Shown one piece after another: positions 33,171 through 41,587 of a DNA stretch of 64,000 bases. Positions within the stretch are counted from its first letter, which is position 1, and every line of letters begins with the position of its first letter. The DNA lies in the NCBI RefSeq assembly GCF_037572415.1, contig NZ_JBBHLB010000006.1, positions 124,001 to 188,000 on the forward strand, read 5' to 3'. The notes under the pieces were generated by a model that had not been told where the DNA came from, did no database searches, and worked only from the letters and a program-made list of their open reading frames with translations. Position numbers and translations under genes: made by a program. The stretch is from Flavonifractor porci. GTDB lineage: Bacteria; Bacillota; Clostridia; Oscillospirales; Oscillospiraceae.

Positions 33171-34619
33171 ATGAAGCAACACATGAACTATACCCTGCTC
33201 TGTGACTTCTACGAGCTCACCATGGGCAACGGCTATTTCCAGACGCCGGGCTACACCGAGCAGATCTGTTATTTCGACGTCTTTTTCCGCAACGTGCCCG
33301 ACGGAGGCGGCTTTGCCATTGCCGCCGGTCTGGAGCAGGTCATCGACTATGTGGAGCGGCTCCACTTCGATGAGGAGGACATTGCCTATCTGCGGAGCAA
33401 GGGCTGCTTCTGCGAGGGCTTCTTGGAGTATCTGAAGAACTTCAAATTCACCGGCGATATCTGGGCGGTACCCGAGGGCACTCCCATCTTCCCCCGGGAG
33501 CCCTTCCTCACCGTCCGGGCCCCCGCCATTGAGGCCCAGTTTATCGAGACCTTCCTGCTGCTCACCCTGAACCACCAGTCCCTCATCGCCACCAAGACCA
33601 ACCGCATCGTGCGCTCGGCGGACGGGCGGCCGGTGAGCGAGTTCGGTTCCCGCCGGGCCCAGGGCCCCGACGCCGCCATCCTGGGCGCCCGGGCCTCCTA
33701 CATCGCCGGCTGCGCGGGCACCGCCTGCACCCTGGCCGACGAGGTGTACGGCTCCCCCGCCGGCGGCACCATGGCCCACTCCTGGGTCCAGATGTTCCCC
33801 GACGAGTATACCGCCTTCAAGACCTACTGCCAGCTCTATCCCCACTCCGCCACCCTGCTGGTGGACACCTACAACGTGCTGAAATCCGGCGTACCTAACG
33901 CCATCCGCGCCTTCACGGAGGTACTGCTCCCCCAGGGCATCACCAACTGCGCCATCCGGCTGGACTCGGGGGATCTGACCTACCTGTCCCGGAAGGCCCG
34001 CAAGATGCTGGACGCGGCGGGGCTCACCGAGTGCAAGATCGTGGCCTCCAACTCCCTGGACGAGTATATCATCCGGGACCTGCTGCTCCAGGGGGCCCAG
34101 ATCGACTCCTTCGGCGTGGGCGAACGGCTCATCACCTCCAAGAGCGAGCCGGTGTTCGGCGGGGTATACAAGCTGGCCGCCATTGAGGACAAAGAGGGGA
34201 ATATCATCCCCAAGATCAAAATCAGCGCCAACCCGGACAAGATCACCAACCCCGGCTTTAAGAAGGTGTACCGTCTTTTCGACAACGAGACGGGGAAGGC
34301 CTTTGCCGATCTCATCACCCTGTGGGACGAAACAGTGGACGAGAGCAAGCCTCTGGAGCTCTTTGACCCGGACGCCACCTGGAAGCGCAGCGTGTTCACC
34401 AACTTTACCGCCAGGGAGCTGCTGGTGCCGGTGTTCCAGAACGGCAAGCGGGTGTACGACTCCCCGCCCATCGCCGAGATGCGGGCCTGGTGCGCCGGGC
34501 AGATCGACCTGCTGTGGGACGAGGTAAAGCGGTTTGAGAACCCCCACAACTACTATGTGGACCTGTCCCGGAAGCTGTGGGACCTGAAACAGAATCTGCT
34601 GACTCAAGTGGGAAAATAG
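33171..34619 (+). CDS. pncB: nicotinate phosphoribosyltransferase
   Basis: 482 residues. Family signatures: MNYTLLCDFYELTMGNGYF at the start, SEFGSRRAQGPDAA around the catalytic centre, FVEVLLPQGI-like region and RLDSGDLTYLSRKARKMLD, then the phosphate-binding IVASNSLDEY and FGVGERLITSKSEP. It makes nicotinate mononucleotide from nicotinate and PRPP, the committed step of NAD salvage after PncA. ATG 33171 was chosen because GGGAGG precedes it and the longer frame runs through the hairpin array. It is last in its operon, followed by a terminator. Confidence 0.94.
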   Translation: MKQHMNYTLLCDFYELTMGNGYFQTPGYTEQICYFDVFFRNVPDGGGFAIAAGLEQVIDYVERLHFDEEDIAYLRSKGCFCEGFLEYLKNFKFTGDIWAVPEGTPIFPREPFLTVRAPAIEAQFIETFLLLTLNHQSLIATKTNRIVRSADGRPVSEFGSRRAQGPDAAILGARASYIAGCAGTACTLADEVYGSPAGGTMAHSWVQMFPDEYTAFKTYCQLYPHSATLLVDTYNVLKSGVPNAIRAFTEVLLPQGITNCAIRLDSGDLTYLSRKARKMLDAAGLTECKIVASNSLDEYIIRDLLLQGAQIDSFGVGERLITSKSEPVFGGVYKLAAIEDKEGNIIPKIKISANPDKITNPGFKKVYRLFDNETGKAFADLITLWDETVDESKPLELFDPDATWKRSVFTNFTARELLVPVFQNGKRVYDSPPIAEMRAWCAGQIDLLWDEVKRFENPHNYYVDLSRKLWDLKQNLLTQVGK

Positions 34620-34625
34620 CCAAAG

Positions 34626-34666
34626 AAATCCGTGAAACGGCAACGTTTCGCGGATTTTCCTTTTTC
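34626..34666 (+). terminator. terminator after pncB
   Basis: AAATCCGTGAAACG and CGTTTCGCGGATTT pair (one T-G) around GCAA and are followed by TCCTTTTTC. Confidence 0.82.
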
Positions 34667-34671
34667 TGCGG

Positions 34672-34700
34672 TTGACAGAACTTTCCTTTTGGACTAAAAT
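34672..34700 (+). promoter_or_regulatory. promoter of the SLH/beta-helix gene
   Basis: TTGACA (34672-34677), 17 bases, TAAAAT (34695-34700). Confidence 0.82.
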
Positions 34701-34757
34701 GAGGGCGGTAAGCATCCCCAACTTGGGATGCAAAATAATATGTAGGAGGACATGGCG

Positions 34758-37391
34758 ATGAAACAAACACGCACACGGCTTGGCAGCCTGTTTATTGTTG
34801 TGACGATGCTGCTGACGATTCTTCCCGTGTCAGCATTTGCAGCGGAGGACAAGGATGCTTACAGCAGCCTGAAGGCTGCCATCGAAGCCGTTCCCACCGA
34901 CGGGACCGAAACTACCGTGACCATGACCAGCGATATTGCCGGTATGACCACGGAGCAGATCATTACTATCCAGGAAGGCCAGAATATTGTGCTGGATATG
35001 GCCGGACACTGCATTACAGTGGCTCCTGATAACTTTAATGGCCGCCCTATTGTAAACTATGGTACATTAACAATTAAGGGTAATGGTACTATTGACAGTT
35101 CCATGGCCACCAGTAAAAAGAATGGCACCGTTGGAATGGGTGCCATCGACAATTTCGGTACCTTGTTGATTGAAAACGGGACTTACAAAGGCTGTGTTTT
35201 TGGAGGCGCCGCAATTCGGAACAAGGAAGGCGCATCATTAACCATTGAGGATGGCTATTTCGAAAGTAATTCTTCCGTTTATAATTTTGAAGGCGCAACG
35301 GCTATTATCAATGGCGGTGAATTCAAATCGGAAGCCTGCAATGCAATCGAAGATGATACAGGGACAGCCGGTCATTTTGCATACGCTTTTATTAGTGCAG
35401 GCAACCTATACTTTAATAACGGTAAAGTAACGGGAGTTCAGGGCGCACTGGCGATCAATAACGGCTATGCAGAGGTAAAAAATGGAACCTTTGAGACCGT
35501 ACTATGCGACCATGGCAGTAATACTCCCTTCTATGCTCTGTATATTGCCGGAGAACGTGGTGTAGTTGACGCAACTATTTCCGGTGGTACATTTAAAAGT
35601 GCCACGCGAGTTGCAGTAAGTGTAGGTAACGATAATACAGGCGGCGATGGTGGTCTAAATCTTCCCGCAAATGCCACTATTACAGGGGGCACATTTATTG
35701 GGGGAGGAAGTGGAACTGCCGCACTTGAAGCTCCTAAAACAGGTACGCTCAATATCACCGCCGGTACCTTCTCCAGCGATGTAAGCGATTATGTGGACCG
35801 GAGCAGCAGTGTGACCACGGACGCCCACGGCAACTTTGTCATCCTTCCCAACGAAAAGGAAGACGGTGTGGCCGAGATCGACGGCAAGTATTATAAGACC
35901 CTGGGCGACGCCCTCGCTTCGGCTGCAGACGGCGACACCATCAAGCTGCTGAAGAATGTGGACAGCAATACCGCGATCACCATCCCCGCGGGCGTTACCC
36001 TGGACGGCGCCGGCAAGGCCCTGGCCTACACCGGCGGCAGTAAGGAAACTCCCTCTGACGGCGCATTTATTACCGCCGGCGGCGAGAATGTGACCATCCG
36101 GAATCTGACCATTGAGACCAACAATCAGATCAAGCATGGCGTACAGTTCTACTGCGTAACGAGCGGCAAGCTCAGCGGTATCACCGTCAACGGCGGTGCC
36201 TACACCTCCGTTATCGTTAACAATTCCCAGAATATCATTCTGGAAAACTGTGTCCTCAATTCCAACGGCTACACCAACATTGAGTACGCCGTCGGCAGCA
36301 ACATCTCTGATGTGGTCATTCCCAGCCTGACCGTTGACAATGTGACCTTCAAGCCCGCCGGTGAAACCGGCGCTCCCCTGATGATCTGGGTGGACAAGGA
36401 CACCGTGGGCCGGATCAAGCCCGTCATCGGCGGCAATCCCACCGACGAAGATGTGGTTGCCAAGATCAAGGAGAGCGTGACCAACAAGGACCCCGGTGAT
36501 GTTGTGATTTCCGTGGAACTCAGCGATGGCAGCGTCGAGAATGAGACTGTGAGCGGCGTGGGCTATCCCACCGGCTCCACTACCTATGCCATCACCGTGG
36601 ACAAGGCCGACAACGGCGCCGTCACCGCCAGCCGTACCCGCGCCTCCAGGGGCCTCACCATCACCCTGACCGTGAAGCCTGACGAGGGCTATAAGCTGGA
36701 TGATCTCACCGTCACCGACAAGAACGGCAGCGAGGTCAAGCTCACCGACAAGGGCGACGGCAAGTACACCTTCACCATGCCCGCTTCTGCCGTTACTGTG
36801 GAGGCTTCCTTTACCAAGGACGACGGTTCTGTGAGCACCGGCCTGCCCTTCACCGACGTGAAGGCCGACGACTGGTTCTATGAGGCTGTGAAGTACGTCT
36901 ACGACAACAAGCTGATGGACGGCACATCCTCCACCACCTTCGCCCCCCTCATGACCACCAACCGGGCCATGATCGTCACCATCCTGTGGCGTCAGGCCGG
37001 CAGCCCTGTGGCCAACTACGCCATGAACTTCGGCGATGTGGAGAGCGGCGTGTGGTACACCGAGGCCGTCCGCTGGGCGGCTGCTGAGGGCATCGTCAAG
37101 GGTTACAGCGACACCGTGTTCGCCCCCAACGACACCGTGACCCGGGAGCAGCTGGCCACCATCCTGTACCGCTATGCCGAGTACAAGAAGTGCGATGTGA
37201 CCGCCAAGGGCGACCTGACCACCTTCTCCGACGGCGGCACCGTGTCCTCCTGGGCGGCCGACGGCATGACCTGGGCGGTGGGCGCTGAGCTCATCACCGG
37301 TAAGGACGGCGGCAAGTTGGATCCCACCGGCACCGCCACCCGCGCTGAGGTCGCCACCATCCTCATGCGTTTTGTCACTAAAAACGCATGA
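34758..37391 (+). CDS. SLH-anchored surface protein with beta-helix N-terminal region
   Basis: 877 residues. ATG 34758 is eight bases after GGAGG and starts a signal peptide (cleavage after AFA). Residues about 60-350 form a pectate-lyase-like beta-helix with rungs such as GTLLIENGTYKGC and NLYFNNGKVTGVQGAL. A second beta-helix block follows at about 380-560. Next is a Listeria-Bacteroides-like repeat (TMPASAVTVEASFT). Three SLH repeats at about 695-875 (FTDVKADDWFYEAVKYVYDN, FGDVESGVWYTEAVRWAAAEG, FSDGGTVSSWAADGMTWAV) anchor it to the wall polymer. The segment 35000-35760 is much more A+T-rich than the rest of the gene. Likely adhesin or glycan-binding; no enzyme residues assigned. Confidence 0.85.
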   Translation: MKQTRTRLGSLFIVVTMLLTILPVSAFAAEDKDAYSSLKAAIEAVPTDGTETTVTMTSDIAGMTTEQIITIQEGQNIVLDMAGHCITVAPDNFNGRPIVNYGTLTIKGNGTIDSSMATSKKNGTVGMGAIDNFGTLLIENGTYKGCVFGGAAIRNKEGASLTIEDGYFESNSSVYNFEGATAIINGGEFKSEACNAIEDDTGTAGHFAYAFISAGNLYFNNGKVTGVQGALAINNGYAEVKNGTFETVLCDHGSNTPFYALYIAGERGVVDATISGGTFKSATRVAVSVGNDNTGGDGGLNLPANATITGGTFIGGGSGTAALEAPKTGTLNITAGTFSSDVSDYVDRSSSVTTDAHGNFVILPNEKEDGVAEIDGKYYKTLGDALASAADGDTIKLLKNVDSNTAITIPAGVTLDGAGKALAYTGGSKETPSDGAFITAGGENVTIRNLTIETNNQIKHGVQFYCVTSGKLSGITVNGGAYTSVIVNNSQNIILENCVLNSNGYTNIEYAVGSNISDVVIPSLTVDNVTFKPAGETGAPLMIWVDKDTVGRIKPVIGGNPTDEDVVAKIKESVTNKDPGDVVISVELSDGSVENETVSGVGYPTGSTTYAITVDKADNGAVTASRTRASRGLTITLTVKPDEGYKLDDLTVTDKNGSEVKLTDKGDGKYTFTMPASAVTVEASFTKDDGSVSTGLPFTDVKADDWFYEAVKYVYDNKLMDGTSSTTFAPLMTTNRAMIVTILWRQAGSPVANYAMNFGDVESGVWYTEAVRWAAAEGIVKGYSDTVFAPNDTVTREQLATILYRYAEYKKCDVTAKGDLTTFSDGGTVSSWAADGMTWAVGAELITGKDGGKLDPTGTATRAEVATILMRFVTKNA

Positions 37392-37452
37392 TTTTCCCCT
37401 ATTTTAGCCAAACAAAGTCAATATGGCCGGGTCGCATAGCGGCCCGCCCACA

Positions 37453-37488
37453 AAATAAAATGGCCGCCTGATGGCGGCCATTTTATTT
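37453..37488. terminator. bidirectional terminator
   Basis: AAATAAAATGGCCGCC, TGAT, and the complementary arm; A-rich on one side and T-rich on the other, between the converging SLH gene and exoA. Confidence 0.85.
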
Positions 37489-38249
37489 CACATCATTCCA
37501 TCCAGATCCAGTTCCACCGGGCAGTGGTCGCTGCCGGTGACGTCGGCGTGGATGATCTGGTCCTTCACCCGGGGCATCAGGCGCTCCGACACGATGAAGT
37601 AGTCGATGCGCCACCCGGCGTTGTTCTTCCGGGCGTTGAAGCGGTAGCTCCACCAGGTATAAGCCCCGGTCTTGTCCGGATACAGGACACGGAAGCTGTC
37701 GGCAAAGCCGCTCTGGAGCAGCATGGTCATCTTGCCCCGCTCCTGGTCGGAGAAGCCCGCGTTGCCCCGGTTGCTCTTGGGGTTCTTCAGGTCGATCTCC
37801 TCATGAGCCACGTTGAGATCGCCGCACAGCACCACCGGCTTCTTCTGGTCCAGCGCCATCAGGTAGGCCCGGAAATCATCCTCCCACTGCATCCGGTAAT
37901 CAATGCGGGCCAGCTCGTTCTGGGCGTTGGGGGTATAGCAGCACACCAGATAGAAGTCCGCATACTCCGCCGTGATCACCCGGCCCTCGGTATCGTGCTC
38001 CGGGATGCCCAGGCCGTAGGTCACGGTCAGAGGCTCGGTCTTGGTGATCAGGGCGGTGCCGGAGTAGCCCTTCTTCTCGGCGCTGTTCCAGTAGATGTGG
38101 TAGCCAGGCAGGTCCAGCTCGATCTGGTGGGGCTGGAGCTTGGTTTCCTGAAGGCAAAAAGCGTCGGCGTCCATCTCCTGGAAGATGTCCAGAAAGCCCT
38201 TGCCCAGGCAGGCCCGCAGGCCGTTGACGTTCCAGGTAATCAGCTTCAT
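37488..38249 (-). CDS. exoA: exodeoxyribonuclease III / AP endonuclease
   Basis: 253 residues of the exonuclease-endonuclease-phosphatase fold. Visible motifs: MKLITWNVNGLRA at the start, CLQETKLQ (metal-binding Glu), VCCYTPNAQ, LCGDLNVAHEEIDL, TWWSYRFNARKNNAGWRIDYF and GSDHCPVELDL (catalytic Asp/His). It repairs abasic sites. The start overlaps the stop of the small membrane protein as ATGA. It is the last gene of the lexA operon. Confidence 0.93.
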   Translation of the reverse strand: MKLITWNVNGLRACLGKGFLDIFQEMDADAFCLQETKLQPHQIELDLPGYHIYWNSAEKKGYSGTALITKTEPLTVTYGLGIPEHDTEGRVITAEYADFYLVCCYTPNAQNELARIDYRMQWEDDFRAYLMALDQKKPVVLCGDLNVAHEEIDLKNPKSNRGNAGFSDQERGKMTMLLQSGFADSFRVLYPDKTGAYTWWSYRFNARKNNAGWRIDYFIVSERLMPRVKDQIIHADVTGSDHCPVELDLDGMM

Positions 38250-38485
38250 GCATCCCTCTCCTCTCTCCCCCAGGCAGTCAGATGGGGGAGGAATTTCAGC
38301 ATAATGGGCAGATAGGTGGCCACAAAGACGACCACCGCCCCCAGAGCCGCCCATTTCCGCGCCCGTTTGGGAGCGGCCAGCCCCAGCATGACACCGGCGG
38401 CGCACAGGCACAGCTTCACCAGGGCCAGGTCCTTCCAGTTCATCTTTGCGATATAGGCGTCGGCGGCAGAAAACAGTCTCTTCAT
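38246..38485 (-). CDS. small two-helix membrane protein
   Basis: 79 residues, MKRLFSAADAYIAKMNWKDL followed by two hydrophobic segments (about 24-40 and 46-65) and a charged tail. Similar short proteins in Clostridia carry the name permease of phosphate ABC transporter, which their size does not support. It overlaps the ogt stop upstream and the exoA start downstream, each by four bases, so it is certainly translated with the repair genes. Its role there is unknown. Confidence 0.75.
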   Translation of the reverse strand: MKRLFSAADAYIAKMNWKDLALVKLCLCAAGVMLGLAAPKRARKWAALGAVVVFVATYLPIMLKFLPHLTAWGREERDA

Positions 38486-38937
38486 AAGATTCCCTCCAGT
38501 CGCAGCAGCCATTCCTTCAATTTCAGTCCGCCCCCGTAGCCGGTGAGGGTCCCGCCGGCCCCCACCACCCGGTGGCAGGGCAGCAGAATGGGCAGGGGAT
38601 TGCGGTGGTTGGCCTGGCCCACCGCCCGGCTGCCCTTGGGGCAGCCCACCCGGCGGGCCAGTTCTCCGTAGGTGATGGTCTGCCCGTAGGGGATATCCGC
38701 CAGGGCGGACCATACCTTGTGCTGAAAGGGGGTGCCTTGGGGGGCCAGGGGCAGGTCGAAGTCCCGCCGTTCCCCTGCCAGATAGGCCCGCAGTTCCTCC
38801 CGCCCCCGGGCAAGCAGGGGCGTCTCCTCCCCCGCCGGAGGCATGGGGGCATTGGGCAGGTACAGGGCGGCAAGCGCGCCCCCGTCCTCCTCCAGGGCCA
38901 TGGACCCCACGGGAGTATCAAAGACCACCCGGTCCAT
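38482..38937 (-). CDS. ogt: methylated-DNA--protein-cysteine methyltransferase
   Basis: 151 residues. The active site PCHRVVG with the acceptor Cys is present, as are the helix-turn-helix region IPYGQTITYGELARRVGCP and RAVGQANHRNPLPI. It repairs O6-alkylguanine by suicide transfer. ATG 38937 falls one base after the lexA stop. Part of the SOS operon, placing direct reversal of alkylation under LexA. Confidence 0.93.
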   Translation of the reverse strand: MDRVVFDTPVGSMALEEDGGALAALYLPNAPMPPAGEETPLLARGREELRAYLAGERRDFDLPLAPQGTPFQHKVWSALADIPYGQTITYGELARRVGCPKGSRAVGQANHRNPLPILLPCHRVVGAGGTLTGYGGGLKLKEWLLRLEGIL

Positions 38938-38938
38938 C

Positions 38939-39538
38939 TCAGTACCGCCGTACCACGGCGGTGACCTTGCCCAGGATGGCGCAGCCCTCGCCGTCGATGG
39001 GCTCGTAGTCCGGGTTCTCCGGCATGAGCCACACATGGCCGTCCTTCCGGCGGAGGGTCTTCACCGTAGCCTCGTCCTCAAAGAGGGCCACCACGATCTC
39101 CCCACTGTGGGCATCGGCCTGCTGATGGACGATCACCAGGTCCCCGGGCAGGATACCGGCGTATTTCATGGACTCTCCCCGCACCTTCAGGGCAAAATAC
39201 TCCCCGGGCCGCCCGCCGGTGTCAAAGGTCAGATAGTCCTCAATGCACTCCTGGGCCAGAATGGGGGACCCGGCGGCCACGCTGCCCACCACCGGCACCT
39301 TGTCCTCCGGGACCGCCGGGGTCTCCGGCTGGGCCACGGTGATGGAGCGGGTCTTGCCCTCCGCCTTGGTGATGAGGCCCGCCGACTCCAGCCCCTTCAG
39401 GTGAAAGTGGACGGTGGAGGGGGATTTCAGCCCCACATAGGCCCCGATCTCCCGGACGGAGGGGGGATAGCCGTGCTCGGCAGAGAAGGAAATGATATAG
39501 TCGTAGATCTGCTGCTGCTTGGGCGAGAGCGTTTTCAT
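38939..39538 (-). CDS. lexA: SOS repressor LexA
   Basis: 199 residues. The N-terminal winged helix is MKTLSPKQQQIYDYI to LKSPSTVHFHLKGLE. The self-cleavage site is the Ala-Gly pair in SVAAGSP, the catalytic Ser is in RGESM and the Lys in EATVKTL. It represses DNA-damage genes until RecA-stimulated cleavage. AAGGAGGG precedes the start. It heads the operon lexA-ogt-membrane protein-exoA and has a LexA box over its own -35 region. Confidence 0.96.
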   Translation of the reverse strand: MKTLSPKQQQIYDYIISFSAEHGYPPSVREIGAYVGLKSPSTVHFHLKGLESAGLITKAEGKTRSITVAQPETPAVPEDKVPVVGSVAAGSPILAQECIEDYLTFDTGGRPGEYFALKVRGESMKYAGILPGDLVIVHQQADAHSGEIVVALFEDEATVKTLRRKDGHVWLMPENPDYEPIDGEGCAILGKVTAVVRRY

Positions 39539-39572
39539 GGCAGACCCTCCTTATCCAGTCTTATGTGACTTT

Positions 39573-39601
39573 AGTATACCATAATCCTCTCATGATTGCA
39601 A
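39573..39601 (-). promoter_or_regulatory. lexA operon promoter
   Basis: On the minus strand TTGCAA (39596-39601), 17 bases, TATACT (39573-39578). Confidence 0.78.
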
Positions 39602-39611
39602 ACATTTGTTC
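39600..39611. promoter_or_regulatory. LexA box
   Basis: AAACATTTGTTC differs by one base from the symmetric Firmicutes SOS box form GAACNNNNGTTC. It abuts the -35 box of lexA, which fits autorepression. Confidence 0.72.
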
Positions 39612-39682
39612 TAAATATACCGTGGTTTTTTCTCTCTATCATACCACCTGTGAGGCCAAAACGACCGGCTGTGGAAAATGGG

Positions 39683-39711
39683 TTGCACCTCGCCCACCCG
39701 CTCCCTATAAT
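39683..39711 (+). promoter_or_regulatory. promoter of the LytTR-DUF3021 pair
   Basis: TTGCAC (39683-39688), 17 bases, TATAAT (39706-39711), 28 bases before the start codon. Confidence 0.78.
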
Positions 39712-39739
39712 GGCATCATCACGGAAAGGGGTGATCACC

Positions 39740-40180
39740 ATGCAAGTGGAAGTAAGCATTGACGAGGCCTATGTCCAGCCAAAGGCTGTTATTTTCACCG
39801 CCGCCCTTACCGATGACGTGCGGCAGGCGGTGGAGCAGCTCTCCCGGGCCGGACAGCGGCTGATCACGGGCTGTCGGGGCGAGACGGTACGGCTGCTGGA
39901 ACCGGCGGAACTGATCCGGGTATACGCCAGCGCCGGAAAGGTGCTGGCTGCCACCGATCAGGGAGCGTATGCCCTTCGCCTGCGGCTGTACGAGGCGGAG
40001 GCGCAGCTGGACCCCCATCTCTTTGTGCGTATTTCCAACTCTGAGCTTATCAATCTGAAAAAGGTCCACAGCTTTGATTTGAGCCTGACCGGCACCATCC
40101 GGGTAAAGCTGACCGATGGCACCACCACCTATGTCTCCAGGCGGTATGTCCCAAAGCTGAAAAAACGATTTGGTCTGTGA
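39740..40180 (+). CDS. LytTR-type DNA-binding regulator
   Basis: 146 residues from ATG 39740, behind AAAGGGGTGATC. The C-terminal 90 residues are a LytTR domain: FVRISNSELINLKKVHSF and TYVSRRYVPKLKKRFGL. There is no receiver domain; the first 50 residues are a short extension seen in stand-alone LytTR regulators. It is followed by a DUF3021 membrane protein, the standard two-gene arrangement in which the membrane protein is thought to hold the regulator in check. The regulon is not visible. Confidence 0.88.
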   Translation: MQVEVSIDEAYVQPKAVIFTAALTDDVRQAVEQLSRAGQRLITGCRGETVRLLEPAELIRVYASAGKVLAATDQGAYALRLRLYEAEAQLDPHLFVRISNSELINLKKVHSFDLSLTGTIRVKLTDGTTTYVSRRYVPKLKKRFGL

Positions 40181-40190
40181 GGTGAACCGT

Positions 40191-40658
40191 ATGAAAAAGA
40201 ATTTGCTTCTGCGGGGATTGCTGGGCATTCCTCTGGGGATCGCCATCGGGCATATCATCACTGTTTTTTCCTCCCTGTCCTGGGGAAACGGGGCCTTTTA
40301 TCCCTGTATGCCCACCTTTGCGGCCCAGGTGGGAAGTGAGGCCCAGGCTGTCCTGATCCAGACCGCCCTGTGCGGCCTGATCGGCGCAGGCTTTGCCGCC
40401 GGTTCCGTGCTGTGGGAGCTGGAGCGGTGGAGCCTGGCCCGGCAGACTGCTGTTTACTTCCTGCTGGGGGCCGCCCTGTTGATCCCCACCGCCTACTTCT
40501 GTCACTGGATGGAGCGCAGCCTAACGGGCGTACTGGGCTATCTGGCTATTTTTACTCTGCTCTTTTTCCTGATCTGGGGTATCCAGTATATGCTGGCCCT
40601 GCGCAGCGTCAAAAAACTCAATTCCAGTCTGGGGGACAGAGATCAGAGCACACCCTGA
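40191..40658 (+). CDS. DUF3021 four-helix membrane protein
   Basis: 155 residues with four hydrophobic helices (LLGIPLGIAIGHIITVF, the TALCGLIGAGFAAGSVL segment, AVYFLLGAALLIPTAYF, and GYLAIFTLLFFLIWGIQYML). Ten bases separate it from the LytTR gene. DUF3021 proteins pair with LytTR regulators. Its end overlaps the converging MerR gene by 41 bases as that gene now reads; if the MerR frame were restored, the overlap would be 16 bases. Confidence 0.85.
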   Translation: MKKNLLLRGLLGIPLGIAIGHIITVFSSLSWGNGAFYPCMPTFAAQVGSEAQAVLIQTALCGLIGAGFAAGSVLWELERWSLARQTAVYFLLGAALLIPTAYFCHWMERSLTGVLGYLAIFTLLFFLIWGIQYMLALRSVKKLNSSLGDRDQSTP

Positions 40659-41493
40659 TCTCCGCCGTCAGTCTCCTCCGGGAGAAACACCGACAGCCGC
40701 AGCAGATACTGGTCGTAGCCCTTGCCCGCAGTTCGTCCAGCAGCACATCCTCCCAGAACAGCTCCCCCAGTGCCAGGCCGTGGACATCGGCCCACTCCAG
40801 CAGCCGCCGGTAGCCCTCCCGAACGGTGTCAAAACTGCCGGCATGGAAGTAGGTCAGATAACGTCCCGCCGGAGCGGTGAGCAGCCGCACTCCTCCGATG
40901 GGCCTGTCCACCTGGGTGTAGCAGTAGGTATAGCCCTCCCAGTCCTCCCGCCGGGCGGCCCCCACCGGCAGGATGGCCCCCAGGGCGTAGGGGCTGGCCA
41001 CCTGATGGGCCTCACAGTATTCCAGATGGCGGGCCAGGATGTGGACGTATTTGCCCACGTCGGTGATACCGGGGGCGGCGGTGGCCACATACCACCGCTG
41101 GGGCCACTCCTCCACCACTACCTGGCCGGGCTGAACAGCCAGAGCCTGCCGGGTCAGCTCCGCTTTCCGGCGGATCAGGGTCCGCAGCCGACGCAGCCGG
41201 GACAGCTTCTCCGTCAGGGCGGCCGCCTCCTCTTCCAGCAGCTCCAGCAGCGCCTCCGGGCTGCGCCGGTCCAGGTAGGCCTTGATGTCGGACAGGGGCA
41301 TTCCCAGCTCCTTGAGGACGGAAATGACTTGGAACACCTCGATCTGCACTGGGGCGTAGTAACGGTAGCCGTTCTCCCCCCGGATGGCGGGAGAGAAGAT
41401 GCCGATCTCATCGTAGTGGAACAGGGTGTGCTTGGTGACGCCGCACAGGGCCGCAAACTCCCCGGTGGTAAAGCGCATCTCCGTTTGATCCAT
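40618..41493 (-). CDS. MerR-family regulator with GyrI-like domain, frameshifted near its C-terminus
   Basis: 291 residues as it reads. The N-terminal MerR helix-turn-helix is FTTGEFAALCGVTKHTLFHYDEIG with RYYAPVQIEVFQVI, then a dimerisation helix, then an effector-binding domain from about residue 105 (BmrR/GyrI-like). At about 40724 the frame shifts: the expected end DELR-A-KGYDQYLLRLSVFL is found one frame over, with a stop at 40643, so one base seems missing from CTGCGGGC-AAGGGC. Only the last 25 or so residues are affected. It is divergent from a MATE pump and its operator lies in the 19-base spacer of that promoter, so it probably activates the pump on drug binding. Confidence 0.8.
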   Translation of the reverse strand: MDQTEMRFTTGEFAALCGVTKHTLFHYDEIGIFSPAIRGENGYRYYAPVQIEVFQVISVLKELGMPLSDIKAYLDRRSPEALLELLEEEAAALTEKLSRLRRLRTLIRRKAELTRQALAVQPGQVVVEEWPQRWYVATAAPGITDVGKYVHILARHLEYCEAHQVASPYALGAILPVGAARREDWEGYTYCYTQVDRPIGGVRLLTAPAGRYLTYFHAGSFDTVREGYRRLLEWADVHGLALGELFWEDVLLDELRARATTSICCGCRCFSRRRLTAEIRVCSDLCPPDWN

Positions 41494-41509
41494 GGCGCAA
41501 ACCTCCCTC

Positions 41510-41540
41510 TTGACTATCGGGTTACCCGATAGCTTATCAT
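41510..41540 (+). promoter_or_regulatory. MerR-type promoter of the MATE pump with operator
   Basis: TTGACT (41510-41515), a 19-base spacer, TATCAT (41535-41540). The over-long spacer holds the palindrome CTATCGGG-TTA-CCCGATAG (41514-41532). A 19-base spacer with a central dyad is the hallmark of MerR-activated promoters. Confidence 0.85.
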
Positions 41541-41587
41541 GATTTGTGCTGCTTGTAAACGCTTGCTGGAAATGGAGGGAACAGGCC

